Of a stretch of DNA of 7,801 nt, positions 1 through 5,739 are shown piece after piece. The DNA comes from Cyanobacteria bacterium T3Sed10_344R1 (GTDB taxonomy: Bacteria; Cyanobacteriota; Cyanobacteriia; Phormidesmidales; Phormidesmidaceae), in the NCBI GenBank assembly GCA_003566335.1, contig PXDR01000154.1, positions 1-7,801 on the forward strand. The letters are read 5' to 3'. Positions within the stretch are counted from its first letter, which is position 1, and every line of letters starts with the position of its first letter. A program made the position numbers and the translations under genes. The notes below the pieces were generated by a model. That model was given only the letters and a program-made list of their open reading frames with translations. It was not told where the DNA came from and did not search any database.

Positions 1-224
1 CCGGCGCTTCCGCCGTCATCCTCGCCCCCGGCAGCAGCGAAGCCCCCCAGTTTCGCGGCATGGCCCAAGCCCTCAGCGTCCCCACCAGCAAACTGCGGCT
101 GTTTAGCAAACCCCGCTGCCACCGCAACCGCCGCATGGGCGTGGCCTTGACCTTGGGGGACAACGTAGACCAGGCGAGGGAAAGAGCGCGGGATTGTGCC
201 GGGCAGGTGGAGGTGGTTTTGTAA
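1..224 (+). CDS. purT: Phosphoribosylglycinamide formyltransferase 2 (formate-dependent), C-terminal fragment
   Basis: Only the last 73 codons are present; the first whole codon is at 3-5 and the gene runs in from the left edge. PurT is a cytoplasmic ATP-grasp enzyme that uses formate and ATP to formylate GAR, the third step of purine synthesis. The fragment matches the end of the family as I remember it from E. coli: a GASAVILAPG stretch near the window edge, then KLRLFSKP (fragment residues 30-37; E. coli has IRLFGKP), RRMGVAL (43-49; RRLGVAL) and a closing A.ERA....AGQV pattern (RERARDCAGQVEV, 59-71). This is the small C-terminal domain after the ATP-grasp fold; the catalytic ATP-grasp part is outside the window. 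The reading frame is open and ends in TAA at 222-224, only two bases before the repeat element begins. No T-rich terminator follows directly. The family call is firm; whether the whole gene is intact cannot be judged. Confidence 0.9.
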   Translation, partial: GASAVILAPGSSEAPQFRGMAQALSVPTSKLRLFSKPRCHRNRRMGVALTLGDNVDQARERARDCAGQVEVVL

Positions 225-370
225 AAGGCTGTTGGCTGTTAGCTATAAAGCCCTTCGGGCATGGCTCGCTGTGCTCGCTAGGGCTGTTAGCTTCGGAGAT
301 CTGGCAGATTGGGGGTTGCTTAAATCATTGGGGATTAAGCCTGTGACTATGCTTACCAAAGATGTAGGCT

Positions 371-402
371 ACTTATTGCTTGAGAAACTTCTTGCTTGAG
401 AA
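371..402. repeat. Two-copy 16-bp tandem repeat
   Basis: ACTTATTGCTTGAGAA at 371-386 is followed at once by ACTTCTTGCTTGAGAA at 387-402; the copies differ at one base (15 of 16). It lies in the AT-richer core of the inverted-repeat element. A recent slippage duplication is the simplest reading. It overlaps the -35 box of the candidate promoter for the downstream gene. Confidence 0.8.
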
Positions 403-409
403 TTAGGAT
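380..409 (+). promoter_or_regulatory. Candidate sigma-70 type promoter for the binding-protein gene
   Basis: TTGAGA at 380-385 (5 of 6 to TTGACA), an 18-base spacer, then TAGGAT at 404-409 (4 of 6 to TATAAT) would start transcription near 416 and give a leader of about 60 bases that includes the right heptamer array. The -35 box is part of the first copy of the 16-bp repeat. It was found by eye and such matches arise by chance, so this is tentative. Confidence 0.3.
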
Positions 410-477
410 CCCAGAACTCTAGCTAACGGCCAACAGCCAATAGCCAACAGCCAATAGCCCTCTCTCCCCCTCCCCCC

Positions 478-1758
478 ATGATCAAACGCTGGAAACAATT
501 CGGTCTATTTGCCCTGCTGGGCCTGATGTTGAGCTGGCTGGTGAGTTGTGGGGGGGGACAGCCCACGGGGAGTAATGGCGATCGCCAGACGGTAGAGTTC
601 TGGACGATGCAGCTTCAGCCGACGTTTACGGATTATTTCAACGACCTGATTGCTGACTTCGAGGCTGAGAACCCCGATATTCAGGTGCGTTGGGTGGATG
701 TGCCCTGGGGGGATATGCAAAGTCGGGTGCTGACGGCGATCTCAGCGGGGACGGCAGGAGACGTAATTAACCTCAATCCGGATTTTGCTTCTCAGCTCGC
801 CAGCCGCAATGCCTGGATGACCCTGGATGAGCCAGTGCCGGATGAGGTTAAAGCCACCTATCTAGAGGGCATCTGGCAGGCCAGCACGTTGGGAGATGAA
901 ACCTTTGGCCTGCCCTGGTATCTCACCACTCGGGTCACCCTCTACAACCAAGAGATTTTTGAGCAAGCTGGGATCTCGGAGCCGCCTGCAACCTATGCCG
1001 AGTTGGCTGAAGCAGCCCGCCAGATCAAGGACGCGACCGGCAAGTACACCTTTTTCCTTAGCTTTGTGCCGGAAGATGCGGCGGATGTGATGCAGTCGTT
1101 CATCCAAATGGGGGTGCCTCTGGTGGATGAAGAGGGTCAAGCGGCCTTTGACACCCCAGCAGGGCGCGAGGTGTTCCAATACTGGACAGACTTGTACCAA
1201 GACGAGTTGCTGCCCCGGGAAGTGCTAACCCAAGGACATCGTCGGGCGGTAGAGCTGTATCAAGCCGGGGAAACGGCGGTGCTGCAAACTGGGCCGGAGT
1301 TTCTCAATACGATTGCCACCAATGCCCCCAGCATTGCAGAGGTGACCGCCAGCGCCCCTCAAATCACGGGGGACAGCGGCCTGAAAAACGTGGCGGTGAT
1401 GAATCTGGTGATTCCCCGCTCGACGGATGTGCCGGATGCAGCGCTCAAGTTTGCCCTGTACGTGACGAATGAGGACAATCAGCTCAGCTTTGCCAAGGAA
1501 GCCAACGTGCTGCCTTCGACTGTGGCATCTTTAGAAGATCCCCACTTCACCGACCTGCCAGAAGAGGCGACGCCTGTGGAAGTGGCCCGTTCCGTCAGCG
1601 CCACCCAAATGCCCAGCGCTGAGGTGCTGATTCCGGCGATGGAAGACATCAAGGAGCTGCAGCGCATCCTCTACGACAATTTGCAGGCGGCGATGCTGGG
1701 GCAAAAGTCGGTGGATGCGGCGGTGAGTGATGCGGCGACGGAGTGGAATCAGCGGTAG
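478..1758 (+). CDS. ABC transporter extracellular solute-binding lipoprotein, sugar-type (SBP_bac_1 family)
   Basis: This 426-residue protein should capture a solute, probably a sugar or polyol, on the outer face of the plasma membrane and deliver it to an ABC permease. Residues 1-24 form a lipoprotein signal: basic MIKRWK, a hydrophobic core, then lipobox LVSC with Cys24 as the lipidation site, followed by a Gly/Ser-rich linker. The mature part starts TVEFW (38-42), a typical first strand, with FEAENPDIQVRWVDVPW (61-77) and a DVINLNPD strand (95-102). FGLPWY (143-148) and LYNQEIFEQAG (155-165) match the conserved G-x-P and LYYN...F...G signature of MalE/UgpB-like proteins. Length is normal for the family. 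The ATG at 478 is chosen because it gives a complete signal peptide, although no Shine-Dalgarno sequence precedes it; a 20-base pyrimidine tract abuts it instead. No permease or ATPase gene is next to it, so the substrate cannot be inferred from context. It converges with the MFS gene. Confidence 0.9.
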   Translation: MIKRWKQFGLFALLGLMLSWLVSCGGGQPTGSNGDRQTVEFWTMQLQPTFTDYFNDLIADFEAENPDIQVRWVDVPWGDMQSRVLTAISAGTAGDVINLNPDFASQLASRNAWMTLDEPVPDEVKATYLEGIWQASTLGDETFGLPWYLTTRVTLYNQEIFEQAGISEPPATYAELAEAARQIKDATGKYTFFLSFVPEDAADVMQSFIQMGVPLVDEEGQAAFDTPAGREVFQYWTDLYQDELLPREVLTQGHRRAVELYQAGETAVLQTGPEFLNTIATNAPSIAEVTASAPQITGDSGLKNVAVMNLVIPRSTDVPDAALKFALYVTNEDNQLSFAKEANVLPSTVASLEDPHFTDLPEEATPVEVARSVSATQMPSAEVLIPAMEDIKELQRILYDNLQAAMLGQKSVDAAVSDAATEWNQR

Positions 1759-1774
1759 GCGTGATTAGCCGATC

Positions 1775-1803
1775 GGTGCGTTACGGCTTCGCCTAACAGC
1801 TCC
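1775..1803. repeat. Degenerate copy of the GGTGCGTTA...TAACGCACC cyanobacterial palindrome
   Basis: GGTGCGTTACGGCTTCGCC followed by TAACAGCTCC resembles the common cyanobacterial intergenic palindrome whose arms read GGTGCGTTA and TAACGCACC. Here the inner stem is kept (GTTA-C-GGC at 1780-1787 against GCC-TAAC at 1791-1797 with one bulged base) while the outer right arm has decayed. It lies between two convergent genes, 16 bases after the binding-protein stop, and might help end transcription, but no T tract follows on either strand. Recognition of the repeat type is from memory. Confidence 0.5.
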
Positions 1804-1849
1804 TTACACAATGAAGGCTAGTGGCGATTGGGCTCTAAATGAGCGCCGA

Positions 1850-3184
1850 CTAGGCAAGGGGGGGCTCAGTCATCTGTCGAGCATCGGCCTCTACTGCATC
1901 GCGGATCCCGGCGGCTTCATCTACTCGCAGCAGCAGCAGCCCGCCGACGATAAAGAAAATCACCACGGTGGCGACGCCAGCCCGCTGACTGCCAAATAAA
2001 TCGGTCACCCAGCCCAGCAACAGCGGCCCCTGAAATGAGGTGAGCTTGCTAGAGAGGGAAAAGAAGCCAAAAAATTCGGCCTGCTTGGCGTTGGGTGTCA
2101 GGCGACTGAGCAAGGAGCGACTAGACGATTGATTCGGCCCCACCAAAATGCCGATAAGAATGCCCGCAATCCAAAACCAGGTGCGGTTGGGGGCAAGCAC
2201 CGCCATCAGACAGGCGATGACCAGTCCCACCAGGGTCATCAAAATGACGGGTTTGCCGCCGATCGCATCATCGACATAGCCAAAGGCCAGCGCCCCCAAA
2301 CCTGCCGCCACGTTCAGCACAATGCCGAACAGGATGATGCCCTGGGTGTCGAAGCCGAAGGTGCCTGCGGCATAGACGCCGCCAAAGGCAAAGATGGTGA
2401 CTAGGCCGTCGTTGTAGAAGAATTTAGCGGCCAGCAGCCAAAAGGCTTGGCGGTATTGGCGCACGTCCCGAAAGGTGTGCCAGAGCTGACGGTTGGTGTC
2501 TTTTACCAGGCGTTTCACCGGGGGCAGCTTGCCTCGGCGGGTTTCTGGCACTAGCCAGAACAGGGGCAGGGCAAATAGGGCATACCAGCCCGCCACCAGC
2601 AGGTTAGTGGCCCGGATGTTCGCACCGGTTTCGGTGGACATGCCGAATAAGGGTGGATCGGGGAAGACAAAGACTCCCAAGGCCACAATCAGGGTCAGCA
2701 GGCCGCCGAGGTAGCCAAAGGCCCAGCCATAGCCGGAGATTCGGCCCACCTGGGCGCGGTTGCCGAGTTCGGGCAAGAAGGCGTTGTAGAAGACGTAGCT
2801 GAGGCCAAAGGTGATGTTTGCGATCGCAAATAAGCCCAGCGCTATCCCCACCTGGCCTTGAACTGGAAAGTACAGCAGCGCCGTCGCGCCAATACACAGC
2901 ACGGTCGCCACCAGCAGCAGCGGTTTTTTCAGGCCGCCTCGATCGGCGATCGCACCCACATAGGGCGACAGCAGCGCCACCGCCACTGCCGAAGCAGCCG
3001 TACCCCAAGCCCAGAGCCGCGTCCCGGCGATTTGGTCAGGGGCAATAAAGCCGATAAAAAATGGGGCGTAAATAAACGTCACCACCAGGGTGGTAAAGCC
3101 CTGATTCGCAAAGTCATAAAGCATCCAGGCAAAAACTGCGCCCCGGTTTGAGGGCGCAGCTGGCGAAGTTGGCGGTGCAGTCAT
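1850..3184 (-). CDS. MFS transporter, UMF1 / Atg22-like family
   Basis: A 444-residue polytopic membrane protein with about twelve hydrophobic segments, the usual size for this family. Conserved family features are visible: WMLYDFANQGF (20-30) in the first helix, the MFS motif-A loop GAIADRGGLKKP (77-88) between helices 2 and 3, YNAFLPEL (133-140), FFYNDG (255-260), GPNQSSSRSLLSRLTP (349-364) and EFFGFF (370-375). A charged loop around 214-246 separates the two six-helix halves. UMF1 proteins are related to fungal Atg22, a vacuolar amino-acid exporter; the substrate of bacterial members is not generally known, so none is assigned. The frame is open up to a TTG at 3247, and an ATG at 3205 is also possible. 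I chose the ATG at 3184 because MTAPPTSP leads straight into the first helix with a normal short N-terminus; no start has a good ribosome site. The gene is convergent with the binding protein and divergent from ubiA. Two HIP1 octamers (2820, 2946) lie inside. Confidence 0.85.
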   Translation of the reverse strand: MTAPPTSPAAPSNRGAVFAWMLYDFANQGFTTLVVTFIYAPFFIGFIAPDQIAGTRLWAWGTAASAVAVALLSPYVGAIADRGGLKKPLLLVATVLCIGATALLYFPVQGQVGIALGLFAIANITFGLSYVFYNAFLPELGNRAQVGRISGYGWAFGYLGGLLTLIVALGVFVFPDPPLFGMSTETGANIRATNLLVAGWYALFALPLFWLVPETRRGKLPPVKRLVKDTNRQLWHTFRDVRQYRQAFWLLAAKFFYNDGLVTIFAFGGVYAAGTFGFDTQGIILFGIVLNVAAGLGALAFGYVDDAIGGKPVILMTLVGLVIACLMAVLAPNRTWFWIAGILIGILVGPNQSSSRSLLSRLTPNAKQAEFFGFFSLSSKLTSFQGPLLLGWVTDLFGSQRAGVATVVIFFIVGGLLLLRVDEAAGIRDAVEADARQMTEPPLA

Positions 3185-3322
3185 AGCAAACCCAACATCC
3201 TGCATCAGGACGATGAAACTGCTCCCATTAAACTGCCTAAACCGCAAGATCCGCTTGGGTAGCCGGATCGAAAACTGATCCCAGGCCAGCCTGCTGGTGG
3301 GACAGACTGGCTTACGGCCAAA

Positions 3323-3351
3323 TTCTGAGAAGCAGATATTCTGAATATAGG
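3323..3351 (+). promoter_or_regulatory. Weak candidate promoter of ubiA in the divergent region
   Basis: The 203 bases between the MFS and ubiA start codons must hold two divergent promoters and contain no gene. TTCTGA (3323-3328), a 17-base spacer and TATAGG (3346-3351) is the best eye match to a sigma-70 promoter pointing at ubiA; both boxes are poor. I found no credible promoter for the MFS gene on the other strand. Confidence 0.2.
3336..3348. promoter_or_regulatory. 13-bp palindrome upstream of ubiA, possible operator
   Basis: ATATTC-T-GAATAT is a perfect dyad around one central base, 39 bases before the ubiA start codon, and overlaps the candidate -10 box. The ATTCTGA motif inside it (3338-3344) also occurs 16 bases upstream at 3322-3328. 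Placement suits a repressor site, but a single palindrome of this size in AT-rich intergenic DNA can be chance. Confidence 0.25.
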
Positions 3352-3387
3352 CAGATAGTTTGTTTCTCCGGTCGTTTTCTCTGGTCT

Positions 3388-4374
3388 ATGGACACTCAAC
3401 CCCAGGTCTCTGAACCCACTTGGCTGACGGTGCTGCGTTTGTTGCGCTGGGATAAGCCTGCCGGGCGCTTGATTTTGATGGTGCCGGCCCTGTGGGGCGT
3501 GTTCTTGGCCGGACGGGGAACGCCGCCGCCGCTGTTGGTGGGGGTGATTATTCTGGGCAGCTTAGTCACCAGTGCTGGCGGCTGTGTGGTGAATGATCTG
3601 TGGGATCGCGATATTGATCCCCAGGTGCAGCGGACGAAGAATCGTCCCCTAGCCGCTAAGGCGCTGTCGGTGAAGGCGGGGATTGGGATTGCTGCGATCG
3701 CATTTCTCTGTGCTTACGGCCTGTCTCTGTACCTGACGCCTCTGAGCTTTTGGCTCTGCGTGGCGGCGGTGCCCGTGATTGTGCTGTATCCCTTAGCCAA
3801 GCGGGTATTTCCCGTCCCTCAGCTGGTGCTGTCCCTGGCCTGGGGCTTTGCGGTGTTGATTCCCTGGGCGGCGGTGACGGGGACGCTGGAGCTGGCCAGT
3901 TGGCTGCTGTGGGCGGCAACGGTGCTGTGGACGTTGGGCTTTGACACGGTTTACGCCATCCCGGATCGGGACTTTGACCGACAGCTAGGGGTCAACTCTA
4001 GCGCCTTGTTTTTTGGGCAATCTGCCCCGCTGGCGGTAGGGCTGTGTTTCTTGGGCACCGTGGGCTTTTTGATTGGGGTGGGGCTGGTGATGGGGCTGGG
4101 TTGGCTGTATTGGATCGGGGTTGCGATCGCAGCCGGAGTTTGGCTGAACCAATCTCGCCAGTTGAGATCGCCCAAGGCACCGCCCAGGCTCTACGGCCAG
4201 ATTTTTCGTCAGAATGTGACTGTGGGCTTTGTGCTGCTAGTCGGCATGATTTTAGGCAGCCTAATTGGCCCAGGCATCAGCCTCGGCGTTCTGTCCGTTG
4301 GCGTCTTGGGCAATATTTTCGGGGGCAGCGTTTTCGGGAACCGACACGGGCAGCCAAGACTCAGGTTGAAATGA
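3388..4374 (+). CDS. ubiA: 4-hydroxybenzoate polyprenyltransferase (UbiA family), plastoquinone biosynthesis
   Basis: This integral membrane enzyme transfers a polyprenyl chain to 4-hydroxybenzoate; in cyanobacteria this is an early step toward plastoquinone-9. The first Asp-rich motif is NDLWDRDID (69-77), fitting NDxxDxxxD with the conserved R, followed by QRTKNRPLA (81-89). The second is DTVYAIPDRDFDRQLG (186-201), matching the family's Y-A-x-x-D-x-x-D-D block. These bind the Mg-diphosphate of the prenyl donor. RLLRWDKPAGRLILMVPALW (18-37) is the usual first-helix signature (LxRxDKPxGxxLLxxPxLW). About nine hydrophobic segments follow. At 328 residues it is longer than the roughly 290 I expect, because of a Gly-rich tail after residue 290. 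The ATG at 3388 has no clear ribosome site but gives a normal N-terminus. An SGNH-like gene follows after 40 bases. HIP1 octamers lie at 3694 and 4123. Chain length cannot be read from sequence. Confidence 0.9.
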   Translation: MDTQPQVSEPTWLTVLRLLRWDKPAGRLILMVPALWGVFLAGRGTPPPLLVGVIILGSLVTSAGGCVVNDLWDRDIDPQVQRTKNRPLAAKALSVKAGIGIAAIAFLCAYGLSLYLTPLSFWLCVAAVPVIVLYPLAKRVFPVPQLVLSLAWGFAVLIPWAAVTGTLELASWLLWAATVLWTLGFDTVYAIPDRDFDRQLGVNSSALFFGQSAPLAVGLCFLGTVGFLIGVGLVMGLGWLYWIGVAIAAGVWLNQSRQLRSPKAPPRLYGQIFRQNVTVGFVLLVGMILGSLIGPGISLGVLSVGVLGNIFGGSVFGNRHGQPRLRLK

Positions 4375-4414
4375 ACGCTGAGCGGATCAGTTCCAGCTAT
4401 CAAGAGAACTCACC

Positions 4415-5656
4415 ATGACCAGGCATCACCAGTTGAGGTATGGAGCCCTGCTATTAATGGCGGGCAGCGTGCTGCTGTCAGGTTGGGGCAGCCAGTTATC
4501 TGCTCCAGGCGAGTCAACGGCGCTTACTGGGCTAGTCGCCCAAGCCGACGAACCAGCCCCAGACCAGATTCAAGCTGCCCTCGACTTGGGCCGCCAGACC
4601 GCAGCCCTGTCCCGCCGTGCCCGCACCGCCCAAGATTGGGATCAGGTGGTGCAGGGGTGGCTAGAAGCGATCGCAATCCTCCAAGCGGTTCCCCCTGACG
4701 CCCCCCAGCGCACCTTTGCCCAGCGCACCGCTCGCAAATATGCCGAGCAACTCGCCACCGCTCAAGATCGGGCTAGTACCACCAGCTTTCAGGGCGCTTA
4801 CCCCAGCCTCGGCAGTAGTATTTTTGATGAGCAAATGGCGGTTTACCAGTCCTATGTCGCCACCATGGGGCCGCCAGACGTGCTGATTGTGGGCAGTTCT
4901 CGGGTGCTGCAAGGACTGGATGCGGCAGTGCTGCAAACCGCGTTAGAAAGCCAAGGTCATGGCGATCTGCGAGTGTTTAACTTCGGCATCAATGGCGCTA
5001 CGGCCCAAGTGGTCAACTTTTTGCTGCAATCTGTCCTGCCTGCCGACCATCAGCCGGGGCTGATTATTTGGGGCGACGGCTCCCGCGCATTTAACAGCGG
5101 TCGGTTCGATCGCACGTTTGCTAGCGTATTGGCCTCCCCCGGTTATCAAGCGGCCCGCAACGGCCAGCGCCTCGGTAGCGAAGGGGTCAGCGGGCCTCGG
5201 CCCAGCATAAGCGCTATCGACGCGAAAGGCTTCATGCCCATCGACGACGAGTTCAACCCCGCCACTTACTATCAGCAGTTCCCTCGGGTCAGCGGCCAGT
5301 TCGATGGCGACTATCAGCCCTTTAATTTGGGCGGCATCCAAACCAATGCTTTGCAGGCCGTGGCAAACTACAGCCGCAGTCGCGGCATTCCTTTGGTCAT
5401 GGTGAATATGCCCCTTAGTGGCGAACATCTTGATGAGGTGCGCCTAGGCTATGAGCGTCAGTTTCAAGCTTTTTTGCAGCAGCAGGGACAGCAGGGCGGC
5501 TTTCGGGTGGTGGATTTGATGACCCAATGGCAAGGGCAAAACCGCTTCTTTGCTGACCCCAGCCACATTAACCGCCAGGGGGCCGATGCGATCGCACGAC
5601 AGCTCGCGGGCCGTAACGATATTCCTTGGCCCAGTGCCGAGAATGCAGAGGAGTAG
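4415..5656 (+). CDS. Exported SGNH-hydrolase-like protein, DUF1574 type
   Basis: A 413-residue protein with an N-terminal export signal (basic 1-8, hydrophobic 10-21), a helical Gln/Ala-rich region (about 50-120) and an SGNH-like domain (about 150-400). Block I is VLIVGSSRVLQGLD (156-169), with Ser161 or Ser162 the likely nucleophile; FNFGINGATAQ (188-198) resembles block II; WGDGSRAFNSGR (219-230) is a strongly conserved stretch in cyanobacterial relatives as I recall them; and ADPSHINRQGADAIA (380-394) carries the D-x-x-H pair Asp381/His384. This predicts an esterase or acyl-transfer fold, but substrate and role are unknown. The signal ends LLSGWGS, one residue from a lipobox: Trp24 (TGG) sits where Cys would be. 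The ATG at 4415 has a weak GAG-type ribosome site at 4404-4406. It lies 40 bases after ubiA on the same strand without an obvious terminator between, so cotranscription is likely. Two HIP1 octamers lie inside (4667, 5588). Confidence 0.75.
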   Translation: MTRHHQLRYGALLLMAGSVLLSGWGSQLSAPGESTALTGLVAQADEPAPDQIQAALDLGRQTAALSRRARTAQDWDQVVQGWLEAIAILQAVPPDAPQRTFAQRTARKYAEQLATAQDRASTTSFQGAYPSLGSSIFDEQMAVYQSYVATMGPPDVLIVGSSRVLQGLDAAVLQTALESQGHGDLRVFNFGINGATAQVVNFLLQSVLPADHQPGLIIWGDGSRAFNSGRFDRTFASVLASPGYQAARNGQRLGSEGVSGPRPSISAIDAKGFMPIDDEFNPATYYQQFPRVSGQFDGDYQPFNLGGIQTNALQAVANYSRSRGIPLVMVNMPLSGEHLDEVRLGYERQFQAFLQQQGQQGGFRVVDLMTQWQGQNRFFADPSHINRQGADAIARQLAGRNDIPWPSAENAEE

Positions 5657-5670
5657 GCTCGAATAGGCGT

Positions 5671-5725
5671 AAAAGGGACGGGTTCCTTGGTCAGGGTGGG
5701 GTGAGATGAGAGTTAAGGAACCCGT
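5671..5725 (-). terminator. Intrinsic terminator for the NDH-2/DoxX unit, hairpin shared by convergent genes
   Basis: ACGGGTTCCTT (5678-5688) and AAGGAACCCGT (5715-5725) are perfect 11-base inverted arms with a 26-base gap; three G-U pairs can extend the stem inward. Read on the minus strand the hairpin is followed by CCCTTTT (5671-5677), 15 bases after the DoxX stop codon. On the plus strand it lies 21 bases after the SGNH gene's stop, but no T run follows it, so it should work better for DoxX. The loop is longer than usual. Confidence 0.65.
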
Positions 5726-5739
5726 TCTATGGGCTAGAG

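Larger units (their letters stand above)
227..459. repeat. Intergenic element bounded by an 18-bp inverted repeat with heptamer arrays
   Basis: GGCTGTTGGCTGTTAGCT at 227-244 is the reverse complement of 421-438 with one mismatch (17 of 18). Both ends are built of 7-base units: CTGTTGG and CTGTTAG at 229-242, and CTAACGG, CCAACAG, CCAATAG, CCAACAG, CCAATAG at 423-457. An inner 11-base copy, GGCTGTTAGCT at 282-292, repeats 234-244 exactly. Between 247 and 285 lies a GCCC-TTC-GGGC mini-hairpin (250-260) and a GCTCGCT pair (264-270, 273-279), in the style of cyanobacterial palindromic repeats. The element nearly fills the space between purT and the binding-protein gene. Heptameric short tandem repeats are known from cyanobacterial genomes, and these resemble them, but I cannot assign a named class. 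No transposase is present. A 67-codon open frame at 196-399 crosses the element and is not considered a gene. Confidence 0.7.

Noticed and set aside
196..399. 67-codon plus-strand open frame after purT
   Set aside because: It starts inside purT, runs through the inverted-repeat element and the 16-bp tandem repeat, and its product shows repeat-derived composition (YLLLEKLLA) with no recognisable domain or ribosome site.
862..1200. 112-codon minus-strand open frame inside the binding-protein gene
   Set aside because: Antisense shadow of a gene with clear family motifs; no independent evidence for coding.
2604..3008. 134-codon minus-strand open frame overlapping the MFS gene in another frame
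   Set aside because: It is Arg/Gly-rich frame-shifted translation of the MFS gene; the MFS frame has conserved motifs throughout, so no frameshift is needed.
3185..3247. Longer MFS start at the TTG (3247) or the ATG (3205)
   Set aside because: Both add residues that look like translated leader and neither has a better ribosome site than the ATG at 3184.
4044..4418. 124-codon plus-strand open frame overlapping the end of ubiA and the start of the SGNH gene
   Set aside because: I considered it as a frameshifted true C-terminus of ubiA, but the ubiA frame stays hydrophobic and family-like past residue 280, while this frame is polar with no membrane segments.
4943..5428. 161-codon minus-strand open frame inside the SGNH gene
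   Set aside because: It is fully antisense to a well-supported gene, has no recognisable motif, and is expected from the GC-rich codon pattern.
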